Shown: in pieces, positions 1 to 7,373 of the stretch
Position numbering within the stretch: the first letter of the stretch is position 1
Layout of the letters: every line of letters begins with the position of its first letter
Program-made: the position numbers and the translations under genes
Assembly (NCBI RefSeq): GCF_014205255.1
Contig: NZ_JACHNE010000001.1
Span: forward strand, 6,200,001 to 6,264,000
Length of the DNA: 64,000 nt
Direction of reading: 5' to 3'
Source of the DNA: Streptomyces caelestis
GTDB lineage: Bacteria > Actinomycetota > Actinomycetes > Streptomycetales > Streptomycetaceae
The notes under the pieces: generated by a model
Seen by the model: only the letters and a program-made list of their open reading frames with translations
What the model was told of the DNA's origin: nothing
Database searches by the model: none

Positions 1-219
1 ATGCCGGGCATGGGCGGCGGCCCCGGCCGGGCGAAGAAGAAGCAGAAGCAGGCCAAGGGCAAGCAGCGCTCCGGCAACCCGATGAAGCGCAAGCAGCAGG
101 AGCAGGAGGAAGCCGCCCGCCGCGCGGCCGCCGCCGAGGGCGGCAACGCCTTCGGGCTGCCGCAGCAGGGCGCCAAGGACTTCGAACTCCCCGACGAGTT
201 CAAGAAGTTCATGGGCTGA
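1..219 (+). CDS. ffh: Signal recognition particle protein Ffh, C-terminal end (partial)
   Basis: Only the last 72 codons lie in the window; the gene enters from upstream. The segment is the Met/Gly- and Lys-rich tail that follows the M domain of Ffh, the SRP GTPase that binds signal sequences and 4.5S RNA. It ends in an acidic stretch and the residues KKFMG before a TGA stop. The GTPase (NG) domain is outside the window, so the call rests on this tail and on the neighbouring core translation genes. A strong hairpin follows 22 bases after the stop. Confidence 0.8.
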   Translation: MPGMGGGPGRAKKKQKQAKGKQRSGNPMKRKQQEQEEAARRAAAAEGGNAFGLPQQGAKDFELPDEFKKFMG

Positions 220-241
220 GGGCCCGTTCCCGAACAGCGCT

Positions 242-272
242 GAGGGCGCCCCCTTCCGAAGGGGGCGCCCTC
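242..272. terminator. Bidirectional hairpin terminator between ffh and the antisense methyltransferase
   Basis: A perfect 14-bp stem (242-255 with 259-272) with a three-base CCG loop lies between two convergent genes. No T-tract is needed for terminators in high-GC actinobacteria. It probably stops transcription of both ffh and the minus-strand methyltransferase. Confidence 0.75.
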
Positions 273-335
273 AGCGGTTCGGCTGCGGTTCGCCCGTCGG
301 GTGGTTGTTCGGAACTTCCAGCAGACCGTGGTGCG

Positions 336-1190
336 TCAGGGCGTCCGGGCGATCAGGTACCGGAACACGTTCGGCATCCACACCGTCCCGTCCTGCCGCT
401 GGTGCGGATGCAGGGCCTCGGTCAGCTCCTTGTCCACCTGCACCTGGTCCGTCGCCGTGATCGCCGCGTCGAACAGCCCCGTCGACTTGAGCCCGCGTAC
501 CGCGCTGTCCACATCGGCGTACCCGAAGGGGCACGCCACTCGCCCGGACCCGTCCGGCTTGAGACCCGCCCGCTGGGCGACCTCCTCCAGGTCGTCGCGG
601 AGGGCGGGACGCCAGCTGCCCGTGCTGCGCAGCGGTTCCGCCAGCTTGGTCGCGACCCGCAGCACGGACGTCGTGGCGCACCGCTCCGGCGGACCCCAGC
701 CGACCAGCACCACGGCCGCTCCGCGCCCCGCCAGCGGTGTCGCCTCCGCGAGCAGCCCGCCCAGCCCCTCCGAGTCGCCCGCGAGGCACCCGATCGGCTC
801 GAAGGCGGTCACCAGGGTGTACGCCGGAGCGCCCGGCTCCTTTGTGTCCCTGGGCGAGCCGTCGACCAGCCGGGTGTCCGCCCGCGCGCGCGTGGCCCCG
901 GCCCCGGGCAGCAGCCGCTCCCGTGCGAGGGTCACTCTTTCGGGGGAAGCGTCGACACCGGTGACCGCCGCTCCCCGGGCGGTGGCCATCAGCAGGGCGA
1001 GTCCGGAACCGCAGCCGAGGCCGAGCAGCCGCGTCGCGGGACCCACGTCCAGTCGCTCGTAGACGGCCTCGTAGAGCGGTACGAGCATCCGCTCCTGGAT
1101 CTCGGACCAGTCACGCGCGCGTGCACGCAGGTCCACGCGGGGTGCGGCCCCCGCGTGAGGCAGGTGCTGCCGCACGAGCGTAGGTGTCAT
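336..1190 (-). CDS. SAM-dependent methyltransferase, class I
   Basis: This 284-residue protein has a Rossmann methyltransferase fold. The SAM-binding motif I (GLGCGSG, residues 57-63) is followed by an acidic residue at the end of the second strand (D80 in GVDASPE), which normally contacts the ribose of SAM. The substrate cannot be deduced. I chose the ATG at 1190 because family similarity begins there. The frame stays open to 1319, but that part is arginine- and histidine-rich and looks like shadow. The gene is transcribed towards ffh and divergently from proS, so 1191-1389 must hold both promoters. Confidence 0.7.
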   Translation of the reverse strand: MTPTLVRQHLPHAGAAPRVDLRARARDWSEIQERMLVPLYEAVYERLDVGPATRLLGLGCGSGLALLMATARGAAVTGVDASPERVTLARERLLPGAGATRARADTRLVDGSPRDTKEPGAPAYTLVTAFEPIGCLAGDSEGLGGLLAEATPLAGRGAAVVLVGWGPPERCATTSVLRVATKLAEPLRSTGSWRPALRDDLEEVAQRAGLKPDGSGRVACPFGYADVDSAVRGLKSTGLFDAAITATDQVQVDKELTEALHPHQRQDGTVWMPNVFRYLIARTP

Positions 1191-1342
1191 AAGTAAGCGC
1201 CCCAATCCGCCGAGAGTTGCCTCTTGCCCGATTCCATGGCCCCCGTGACAGTGCGCTCGCACTACCCCCGTATGCCAGGAAACTCCCCCCTCGACCTGTC
1301 GTCCAGTGGAATGCGGCACGGCATATGAGTTGTCATGTGCCT

Positions 1343-1391
1343 ATGGCGAGATTTCACATTCCGGCAACGCCGGCCCGTACCATCTCGCCAT
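1343..1391 (+). promoter_or_regulatory. Inverted repeat enclosing the proS translation start
   Basis: The 10-base arm 1343-1352 (ATGGCGAGAT) is the exact reverse complement of 1382-1391, which includes the first two bases of the proS ATG at 1390. A small inner hairpin (CCGGC-AAC-GCCGG, 1361-1373) sits between the arms. No purine-rich Shine-Dalgarno sequence precedes this ATG. If transcribed, the structure would bury the start codon, so it may regulate translation; alternatively it is a protein operator. Function is inference. Confidence 0.5.
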
Positions 1392-2820
1392 GACCAAGGC
1401 ACCCGTTCTCACCCCCCGGGCGGACGATTTCCCGCGCTGGTACCAGGACTTGATCACCAAGGCGGAGCTCGCCGACAACGGTCCGGTGCGCGGCACCATG
1501 GTCATCCGACCGTACGGATACGGGCTGTGGGAGCGGATGCAGGCCGAGATGGACGCCCGCATCAAGGAGACGGGCACCCAGAACGCGTACTTCCCCCTGT
1601 TGATCCCCCAGTCGTACCTGACCAGGGAGGCGGACCACGTCGAGGGCTTCGCGCCCGAGCTGGCCGTGGTCACCCACGGCGGCGGCAAGGAACTCGAAGA
1701 GCCCGCCGTGGTGCGGCCCACCTCCGAGATGATCGTCAACGCCTCCTTCTCGAAGTGGGTGCAGAGCTACCGCGATCTGCCGCTGCTCATCAACCAGTGG
1801 GCGAACGTGGTGCGCTGGGAGCTGCGGCCCCGCCTCTTCCTGCGCACCACCGAGTTCCTCTGGCAGGAGGGCCACACCGCGCACGCCACGTACGAGGAGG
1901 CGCGCGATTTCGCCGCGCGCATTCACCGGCAGGTCTACGAGGACTTCATGGTGAACGTCCTCGCGATGGACGTCGTCCCCGGCCGCAAGACCGTCAAGGA
2001 GCGGTTCGCCGGCGCCGTCAACACCCTCACGCTCGAAGGCATGATGGGCGACGGCAAGGCCCTGCAGATGGCCACCAGCCATGAGCTGGGCCAGAACTTC
2101 GCCAAGGCCTTCAACACGCAGTACCTCTCGAAGGACGGCCGGCAGGAACTGGTCTGGCAGACCTCCTGGGGATCGACCACCCGCATGATCGGCGCCCTGG
2201 TGATGATGCACGGCGACGACAGCGGCCTGCGCGTCCCGCCGCGGCTGGCGCAGATCCAGGCCGTGGTGCTCGCGATCAAGGGCGACGAGGCGGTTCTGGC
2301 CAAGGTCCGCGAACTCGGCGACCGGCTGAAGGCGGCCGGGGTCCGTGTCCACGTCGACGACCGCACCGACACCCCCTTCGGCCGCCGCGCCGTCGACTGG
2401 GAGCTCAAGGGCGTGCCGGTCCGGATCGAGGTCGGCCCGCGCGACTTGCAGAACGGCACCGCGATGCTGGCGCGCCGCATCCCTGGGTCCGGCACTGGGG
2501 GAGGCAAGGAGCCGGTCTCCCTCGACGCCCTGGTGTCCCTGTTGCCGAAGATCCTCGAAGAGGACCAGGCACTGCTGCTGAGGCAGTCCCGGGAGCGCCG
2601 CGAGTCCCGTACCACCGAGGTCTCGACGATCGACGAGGCCGTCGAGGCCGTGGGCGCCGGCGGCTGGGCGCGCATCCCCTGGGCGGTGCTCGGCGAGGAG
2701 GGCGAAGCCAAGCTGGCCGATCACGCGGTGACCGTACGGTGTCTGGTCGCCGAGGACGGGTCGGTGCCGGACGCCGACGACGCACCCGGTAACGTCGCGG
2801 TCGTCGCACGCGCTTACTGA
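1390..2820 (+). CDS. proS: Prolyl-tRNA synthetase
   Basis: This 476-residue class II synthetase charges tRNA-Pro. It is the short type without the bacterial editing insertion: motif 2 (NQWANVVRWELRPR followed by LRTTEFLWQEGHTAH) is directly followed by the anticodon-binding region and a C-terminal extension ending in VVARAY. The start is the ATG giving MTKAPVLTPRADDFPRWY, which matches the family N-terminus. An upstream in-frame GTG at 1306 is possible but adds residues unlike the family. The start codon lies in an inverted repeat. A short in-frame segment rich in Gly (GSGTGGG, from bases 2481-2505) looks inserted. Confidence 0.93.
   Translation: MTKAPVLTPRADDFPRWYQDLITKAELADNGPVRGTMVIRPYGYGLWERMQAEMDARIKETGTQNAYFPLLIPQSYLTREADHVEGFAPELAVVTHGGGKELEEPAVVRPTSEMIVNASFSKWVQSYRDLPLLINQWANVVRWELRPRLFLRTTEFLWQEGHTAHATYEEARDFAARIHRQVYEDFMVNVLAMDVVPGRKTVKERFAGAVNTLTLEGMMGDGKALQMATSHELGQNFAKAFNTQYLSKDGRQELVWQTSWGSTTRMIGALVMMHGDDSGLRVPPRLAQIQAVVLAIKGDEAVLAKVRELGDRLKAAGVRVHVDDRTDTPFGRRAVDWELKGVPVRIEVGPRDLQNGTAMLARRIPGSGTGGGKEPVSLDALVSLLPKILEEDQALLLRQSRERRESRTTEVSTIDEAVEAVGAGGWARIPWAVLGEEGEAKLADHAVTVRCLVAEDGSVPDADDAPGNVAVVARAY
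2481..2505 (+). repeat. Possible short in-frame repeat insertion inside proS
   Basis: The bases CCCTGGGTCCGG...GGGGGAGG encode PGSGTGGG at a loop of ProRS. The composition, C-runs and G-runs around a short spacer, resembles short palindromic repeats found scattered through Streptomyces genomes, sometimes in frame within genes. Assignment rests on pattern memory only. Confidence 0.25.
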
Positions 2821-2850
2821 GCCGCGGCGCGCGCTCACCGAGTGGGACGC

Positions 2851-2926
2851 GAGGCGGCCGAAACGCCTCTTGCGTATGCGCGGACCTCTGTGTCCCCGGC
2901 GCGCGGACATCATCTACGCGCCGGGG
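2851..2926 (+). terminator. Two hairpins downstream of proS
   Basis: The first hairpin has arms GAGGCG 2851-2856 and CGCCTC 2864-2869. The second has a perfect 10-bp stem, CCCCGGCGCG 2894-2903 with 2917-2926, and a 13-base loop. Both follow the proS stop within about 110 bases and probably terminate it. The rest of the 270-base gap before the next gene shows only the hairpin at 3042-3075. Confidence 0.6.
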
Positions 2927-3041
2927 CGTACGCGGGACTACGCACCACCTTGTGGTGAGCTGTGAGGCTTCTCCACAGATCCGCGCACCCGCCCTCGTCG
3001 GGACGCATCAGAGGCAACTGACGGGTACGTGCAAATTATTT

Positions 3042-3075
3042 GGGATGCCCCGGAATCGGAACACCGGGGCACCCC
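3042..3075 (+). promoter_or_regulatory. Hairpin or operator just upstream of the SprT-like gene
   Basis: TGCCCCGG (3046-3053) pairs perfectly with CCGGGGCA (3064-3071); GGG/CCC extends the stem past one mismatch. The loop is 10 bases. An AT-rich stretch (AAATTATTT, 3032-3040), rare in this DNA, lies directly upstream and could hold a -10 element. The structure ends 17 bases before the GTG start, so it could be an operator or a leader hairpin. Confidence 0.4.
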
Positions 3076-3091
3076 GGCTCGTTGTCATTAC

Positions 3092-3700
3092 GTGAGCACG
3101 ACACAGACACCACCTGTTCTCGCCGCAGAGCTGGCACAGGCGTGGGCCGATATTCAGCGGTACCACCCCGAGCTGCCCGACCTTGCCGCGCCAGAGTCCC
3201 TGATCGGGGAGTCGTCGTCCGCGTGCGGTCACGAGCTCTCCTTCGAGCGACTGCTCCATGAGGCAGTCCATGGCATCGCCGCCGCCCGCGGCGTCCGCGA
3301 CACCTCCCGTGCCGGCCGCTACCACAACCGCAGATTCCTCGCGATCGCCGAGGAGCTGGGCTTGGACCACCCCGAGGAACCGCACCCCAGCAGCGGCTTC
3401 TCCCTGGTCACGCTCACCCCCGAGGCGAAGCGACGCTACCGGCCGACGATGGAGCGCCTCCAGCGCGCCCTCAAGGCCCACACGGCCGCCACCTCCTCCG
3501 ACACCTCCCGCACCTTCCGGGGCCCGGCCGCCCGCCACGGCTCCTCCGGCGGCGGCGTCCGCGTCAAGGCGGTCTGCGACTGCGGCCGCAACGTACGCGT
3601 CGTGCCGTCGGTCCTCGCTCAGGCGCCCATCGTCTGCGGCGGCTGCGGCAAGCCGTTCCGGATCCCGGACATCGTGGGGGCGCAAGCGGTGGCCGGCTGA
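3092..3700 (+). CDS. SprT-like zinc metalloprotein
   Basis: This 202-residue protein has the SprT-like HExxH zinc site (HEAVH, residues 56-60) and a third probable ligand in YHNRRF (H78). The C-terminus carries a zinc-ribbon pattern: CxC at 162/164 and CxxC at 182/185. Members of the family include putative metallopeptidases related to the Spartan DNA-protein crosslink proteases; the target here is unknown. I chose the GTG at 3092 (VSTTQTPPVL). The frame continues upstream to 3029, but that part overlaps a hairpin and has no ribosome binding site. The gene stands alone between terminators and the rpsP operon. Confidence 0.72.
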   Translation: MSTTQTPPVLAAELAQAWADIQRYHPELPDLAAPESLIGESSSACGHELSFERLLHEAVHGIAAARGVRDTSRAGRYHNRRFLAIAEELGLDHPEEPHPSSGFSLVTLTPEAKRRYRPTMERLQRALKAHTAATSSDTSRTFRGPAARHGSSGGGVRVKAVCDCGRNVRVVPSVLAQAPIVCGGCGKPFRIPDIVGAQAVAG

Positions 3701-3996
3701 CGTCCGCAACCGGCATCTCGTGGCTGCCGGTAGGGACAAGCACCCGCCACTGCCGGGCAGGGCACCCGACGTACTTCACCTCCACGCCGGGCGCCCCGCC
3801 GCATGCCCGCACAGCAGGGCGAGCCCCTCGGTCAAAGCCGCCCGGCAGGGTGTGGCAGAATGGCTAGCTGTACTCGACAGCCGCACAGGACCCCTCTCTC
3901 CTCCGGCTGACGCGTCCATCGGGCACTCGGGTACCGCAACCCCACGCGGCCATCTCGCCGTGCCCAACCACGTCAAATCCAGGAGAACCCACTCCC

Positions 3997-4416
3997 GTGG
4001 CAGTCAAGATCAAGCTGAAGCGTCTGGGCAAGATCCGTTCGCCTCACTACCGCATCGTCGTCGCCGACTCCCGTACCCGTCGTGACGGTCGTGCGATCGA
4101 GGAGATCGGCAAGTACCACCCGACGTACAACCCGTCGGTGATCGAGGTCGACGCCGAGCGTGTGGCGTACTGGCTCGGTGTCGGCGCCCAGCCGACCGAG
4201 CCCGTGATGGCCATCCTCAAGAAGACCGGCGACTGGCAGAAGTTCAAGGGCGAGCCCGCCCCGGCTCCGCTGCTGACGCAGCCCGAGAAGGCCGCGCGTC
4301 CGTCGTTCGAGGCTCTCGGCGGCGACGACGAGGGCAAGGGTGAGGCGATCACCCAGAAGAAGAAGGCTGAGAAGAAGGACGAGGCTGCTGCCGAGTCCGC
4401 TTCGACCGAGGCCTGA
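3997..4416 (+). CDS. rpsP: 30S ribosomal protein S16
   Basis: The protein starts MAVKIKLKRLGKIRSPHYRI, the S16 N-terminus, and binds 16S rRNA early in 30S assembly. At 139 residues it is much longer than the usual 80-90. The extra C-terminal part after about residue 85 is Ala/Lys/Glu-rich, as in other actinobacteria. The GTG start at 3997 is preceded by AGGAGA at 3981-3986. It heads an operon with khpA, rimM, trmD and rplS. The 296-base region upstream (3701-3996) holds no gene and must contain the operon promoter; a CAGAAT at 3856-3861 is a weak -10 candidate. Confidence 0.97.
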   Translation: MAVKIKLKRLGKIRSPHYRIVVADSRTRRDGRAIEEIGKYHPTYNPSVIEVDAERVAYWLGVGAQPTEPVMAILKKTGDWQKFKGEPAPAPLLTQPEKAARPSFEALGGDDEGKGEAITQKKKAEKKDEAAAESASTEA

Positions 4417-4418
4417 GC

Positions 4419-4658
4419 ATGCTCGAGGAGGCTCTCGAGCACCTCGTGAAGGGCATCGTCGACAACCCTGACGATGTGCAGGTCGCCTCGCGCGACCTGC
4501 GCCGCGGGCGAGTGCTCGAGGTCCGGGTCCACCCGGACGACCTCGGCAAGGTGATCGGCCGCAACGGCCGCACCGCGCGCGCCCTGCGTACCGTCGTGGG
4601 CGCCATCGGCGGTCGCGGTGTCCGCGTCGACCTCGTCGACGTGGACCACGTCCGCTGA
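4419..4658 (+). CDS. khpA: KH-domain RNA-binding protein KhpA
   Basis: This 79-residue protein is a single KH domain with the RNA-contacting GxxG loop as GRNG (residues 47-50, in KVIGRNGRTARALR). KhpA usually pairs with KhpB/EloR-type proteins and binds many transcripts. It starts two bases after the rpsP stop, so the two are translationally linked. The position between rpsP and rimM is conserved in Gram-positive bacteria. Confidence 0.93.
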   Translation: MLEEALEHLVKGIVDNPDDVQVASRDLRRGRVLEVRVHPDDLGKVIGRNGRTARALRTVVGAIGGRGVRVDLVDVDHVR

Positions 4659-4677
4659 CGCTTATCGCAAACCGGCT

Positions 4678-4713
4678 CGGGCCGGGGAGGGCCTGAGGGC
4701 CGTCCCCGGCCCG
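4678..4713 (+). terminator. Intra-operon hairpin between khpA and rimM
   Basis: CGGGCCGGGGA (4678-4688) pairs perfectly with TCCCCGGCCCG (4703-4713), with a small GGCC/GGCC inner stem. It lies 20 bases after the khpA stop and 27 before the rimM start. It may act as a partial terminator that lowers rimM-trmD expression relative to rpsP, or protect the 3' end of the ribosomal message. Confidence 0.55.
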
Positions 4714-4739
4714 CAGTCGTATGACAGGAGAATGGACAC

Positions 4740-5282
4740 GTGCAGCTGGTAGTCGCACGGATCGGCCGTGCCCATGGCATCAAGGGCGAGGTCACCGTCG
4801 AGGTACGGACCGACGAGCCGGAACTGAGGCTCGCGCCCGGCGCCGTGCTCGCCACCGATCCCGCCTCCGCGGGACCGCTCACCATCGAGACGGGCCGCGT
4901 CCACAGCGGCCGTCTCCTGCTGCGCTTCGAGGGCGTCAGCGACCGCACCGGCGCCGAGGCCCTGCGCAACACCCTCCTGATCGCCGAGATCGACCCGGAG
5001 GAACTCCCCGAGGGCGAGGACGAGTACTACGACCACCAGCTCATCGACCTCGACGTGGTCACCGCGGACGGCACGGAGGTCGGGCGGATCACGGAGATCT
5101 CGCACCTGCCCACCCAGGACCTGTTCATCGTGGAGCGGGCGGACGGCAGCGAGGTGATGATCCCCTTCGTCGAGGAGATCGTCAGCGAGATCGACCTGGA
5201 GGAGCAGAAGGCGGTCATCACCCCGCCGCCGGGCCTGATCGACGACCGCGCCGAGATCGCCTCCAGCCGGGACGAGTCGTGA
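4740..5282 (+). CDS. rimM: 16S rRNA processing protein RimM
   Basis: RimM helps mature the 30S head and binds S19. The 180-residue protein has the N-terminal RimM barrel (VVARIGRAHGIKGEVTVEV) and the PRC-barrel that follows (EYYDHQLIDLDV ... IPFVEEIVSEIDL). The GTG start at 4740 follows CAGGAG at 4725-4730. Its TGA overlaps the trmD ATG in a TGATG junction, indicating coupled translation. Confidence 0.95.
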   Translation: MQLVVARIGRAHGIKGEVTVEVRTDEPELRLAPGAVLATDPASAGPLTIETGRVHSGRLLLRFEGVSDRTGAEALRNTLLIAEIDPEELPEGEDEYYDHQLIDLDVVTADGTEVGRITEISHLPTQDLFIVERADGSEVMIPFVEEIVSEIDLEEQKAVITPPPGLIDDRAEIASSRDES

Positions 5283-6115
5283 TGCGCCTCGACGTCGTCA
5301 CGATCTTCCCCGAGTACCTGGAACCGCTGAACGTCTCCCTCGTCGGCAAGGCACGCGCGCGTGGACAGCTCAACGTGCACGTCCACGACCTGCGCTCGTG
5401 GACCTACGACCGCCACAACACCGTCGACGACACGCCCTACGGCGGCGGCCCGGGCATGGTCATGAAGACCGAGCCCTGGGGAGAGGCACTGGACTCCGTC
5501 CTGGCCGACGGCTACGAGACCGGCTCCCACGAGCCGGCCCTCATCGTGCCCACGCCCAGCGGCCGCCCCTTCACCCAGGAGCTCGCCGTCCACCTCTCCG
5601 AGCGCCCCTGGCTGATCTTCACGCCGGCCCGCTACGAGGGCATCGACCGGCGCGTCGTCGACGAGTACGCGACGCGGATGCCGGTGTACGAGGTGTCCAT
5701 CGGCGACTACGTCCTGGCCGGTGGCGAGGCAGCCGTCCTCGTTGTCACGGAGGCCGTGGCGCGGCTGCTGCCCGGCGTCCTGGGCAACGCCGAGTCCCAC
5801 CGGGACGACTCCTTCGCACCCGGCGCCATGGCGAGCCTGCTGGAGGGTCCCGTCTACACCAAGCCGCCCGAGTGGCGCGGCCGGGACATCCCCGACGTGC
5901 TGCTCAGCGGCCACCACGGGAAGATCGCCCGGTGGCGGCGGGACGAGGCCCTGAAGCGCACGACGGCCCACCGGCCCGACCTCATCGAGCACTGCGACCC
6001 CAAGGCCTTCGACAAGAAGGACCGCGAGATGCTGTCCATCCTGGGCTGGGAACCCGACCCGGCGGGGGAGCCGTACGGCCGATTTTGGCGCAGGACCGAC
6101 GGCGTGGAAGAATAG
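5282..6115 (+). CDS. trmD: tRNA (guanine-N1)-methyltransferase TrmD
   Basis: TrmD methylates G37 of tRNAs reading CNN codons, preventing frameshifts. The 277-residue protein shows the SPOUT knot: YGGGPGMVMK near the N-terminus, then YEGIDRRV and SIGDYVLAGGE, which form the SAM-binding trefoil knot. The C-terminal helical domain ends GRFWRRTDGVEE. I start it at the ATG overlapping the rimM stop; the GTG one codon upstream is an alternative. The order rpsP-khpA-rimM-trmD-rplS is classical. Confidence 0.97.
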   Translation: MRLDVVTIFPEYLEPLNVSLVGKARARGQLNVHVHDLRSWTYDRHNTVDDTPYGGGPGMVMKTEPWGEALDSVLADGYETGSHEPALIVPTPSGRPFTQELAVHLSERPWLIFTPARYEGIDRRVVDEYATRMPVYEVSIGDYVLAGGEAAVLVVTEAVARLLPGVLGNAESHRDDSFAPGAMASLLEGPVYTKPPEWRGRDIPDVLLSGHHGKIARWRRDEALKRTTAHRPDLIEHCDPKAFDKKDREMLSILGWEPDPAGEPYGRFWRRTDGVEE

Positions 6116-6144
6116 CCAGCTGTTGTGCGTCCGTCCGGCGTGCG

Positions 6145-6233
6145 CCCCTGCCACAGGGGGAGACGACGCCCGCTCCGATCCGCACAGCCCTGAATCCGAA
6201 ACACCTAGTTTCCGTTGATGACCTGTGGCATCA
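6145..6233 (+). promoter_or_regulatory. Structured leader of rplS
   Basis: The 136-base trmD-rplS gap contains three small hairpins: CCCCTG/CAGGGG (6145-6150 with 6154-6159), GAAAC/GTTTC (6199-6213) and TGATG/CATCA (6216-6220 with 6229-6233). The last ends just before the GAGGA ribosome binding site of rplS. A leader through which L19 or another protein regulates is possible but unproven. Confidence 0.3.
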
Positions 6234-6251
6234 GCGAGGAAAGCAGACGAA

Positions 6252-6602
6252 ATGTCTCACCTGCTCGACACCGTCGACTCCGCGTCGCTGCGCAGCGACG
6301 TCCCCGCCTTCCGTCCGGGCGACACGGTCAACGTGCACGTCCGCGTCATCGAGGGCAACCGCTCCCGTGTGCAGCAGTTCAAGGGTGTGGTGATCCGCCG
6401 CCAGGGTTCCGGCGTGCGCGAGAGCTTCACGGTCCGCAAGGTCTCCTTCTCCGTCGGCGTCGAGCGCACCTTCCCGGTGCACACCCCGATCGTGGAGAAG
6501 ATCGAGCTCGTCACCAAGGGTGACGTCCGCCGCGCCAAGCTGTACTACCTGCGCGAGCTGCGCGGCAAGGCCGCGAAGATCAAGGAGAAGCGCGAGAACT
6601 GA
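6252..6602 (+). CDS. rplS: 50S ribosomal protein L19
   Basis: L19 sits at the 30S-50S interface. The 116-residue protein begins MSHLLDTVDSASLRSDVPAF and contains the family core FRPGDTVNVHVRVIEG and FTVRKVSFSVGVERTFPVHT. I chose the ATG at 6252 over an in-frame ATG at 6225 because the family starts there and GAGGA at 6236-6240 is a fitting ribosome binding site. It is the last gene of the rpsP block; the signal peptidase cassette starts 45 bases on. Confidence 0.97.
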   Translation: MSHLLDTVDSASLRSDVPAFRPGDTVNVHVRVIEGNRSRVQQFKGVVIRRQGSGVRESFTVRKVSFSVGVERTFPVHTPIVEKIELVTKGDVRRAKLYYLRELRGKAAKIKEKREN

Positions 6603-6647
6603 GCGCTTTCCGGAGTTCTCATCGGGGCCGGATAGCATCTGGCTCCG

Positions 6648-7373
6648 ATGGACACCGAAGCACAGCCGACGGAGCGCGATCGCTCCTCCCGCCCTTCCGG
6701 CTCCGAGGACACCTCGGATCCCGGAGGGCCGGAGGAACGGTCGCGTTTCGCGTTGTCGCGTGTCACCGAGTGGGTCCCGGGCGGCCGGATCACTCTGACG
6801 CTGCTGGCCTGCCTGCTCTTCCTGCTGCTGCTCAGCACGTTCGTGCTGCGGCCCTTCCAGATCCCCAGCGGATCCATGGAGCAGGGATTGAGGATCGGGG
6901 ACCGGGTTCTCGTAAATAAGTTGGCGTACCGTTTCGGTGCCGAGCCGCAGCGGGGAGACATCGTCGTGTTCGACGGGACCGGGTACTTCGGGCACGCGGA
7001 CTACATCAAACGCGTTGTCGGCGTGGGGGGAGACCACGTCGTCTGCTGTGACGAGGAGGGGAGGATCCAGGTGAACGGCCGGCCGGTCGACGAGGCGGGC
7101 TTCCTGTACCCCGGCGACAGCCCCTCCACGGTGCCCTTCGACGTCGCCGTGCCCGCCGGCACCCTCTTCGTCCTCGGCGACCACCGCGGCGACTCCAGCG
7201 ACTCCCGCGACCACCTCGGCTCGCCGGGCGGCGGCATGGTCCCGGTCGACGAGGTGATCGGCCGCGCCGACTGGATCGTCTGGCCCTTCGGCCACGCCAC
7301 CCGGCTGCATCGCCCCGACGCCTACACGCGCGTGCCCGCCCCCGCCGCCGGAAGGGCGGGCGCCCATGGGTAA
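6648..7373 (+). CDS. sipW: Type I signal peptidase SipW
   Basis: This membrane-bound serine/lysine peptidase removes signal peptides from Sec- and Tat-exported proteins. In the 241-residue protein, a charged cytoplasmic N-terminus is followed by one membrane helix (LTLLACLLFLLLLSTFVL), the catalytic serine in IPSGSMEQ and the catalytic lysine in YIKRVVGVGGD. No C-terminal membrane helix is evident, unlike its three neighbours. It overlaps sipX by eight bases. Streptomyces typically have four tandem type I signal peptidases, and this cassette fits that pattern. Confidence 0.92.
   Translation: MDTEAQPTERDRSSRPSGSEDTSDPGGPEERSRFALSRVTEWVPGGRITLTLLACLLFLLLLSTFVLRPFQIPSGSMEQGLRIGDRVLVNKLAYRFGAEPQRGDIVVFDGTGYFGHADYIKRVVGVGGDHVVCCDEEGRIQVNGRPVDEAGFLYPGDSPSTVPFDVAVPAGTLFVLGDHRGDSSDSRDHLGSPGGGMVPVDEVIGRADWIVWPFGHATRLHRPDAYTRVPAPAAGRAGAHG

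Noticed and set aside
1191..1389. A T-box leader for proS
   Set aside because: No T-box consensus (AGGGTGGNACCGCG-like) or specifier-loop architecture is present.
3850..3890. A tRNA-like D-arm sequence (GGCAGAATGGCTAG)
   Set aside because: No matching acceptor stem, anticodon arm or GTTCGA-type T-loop follows. It is more likely part of the rpsP promoter region.
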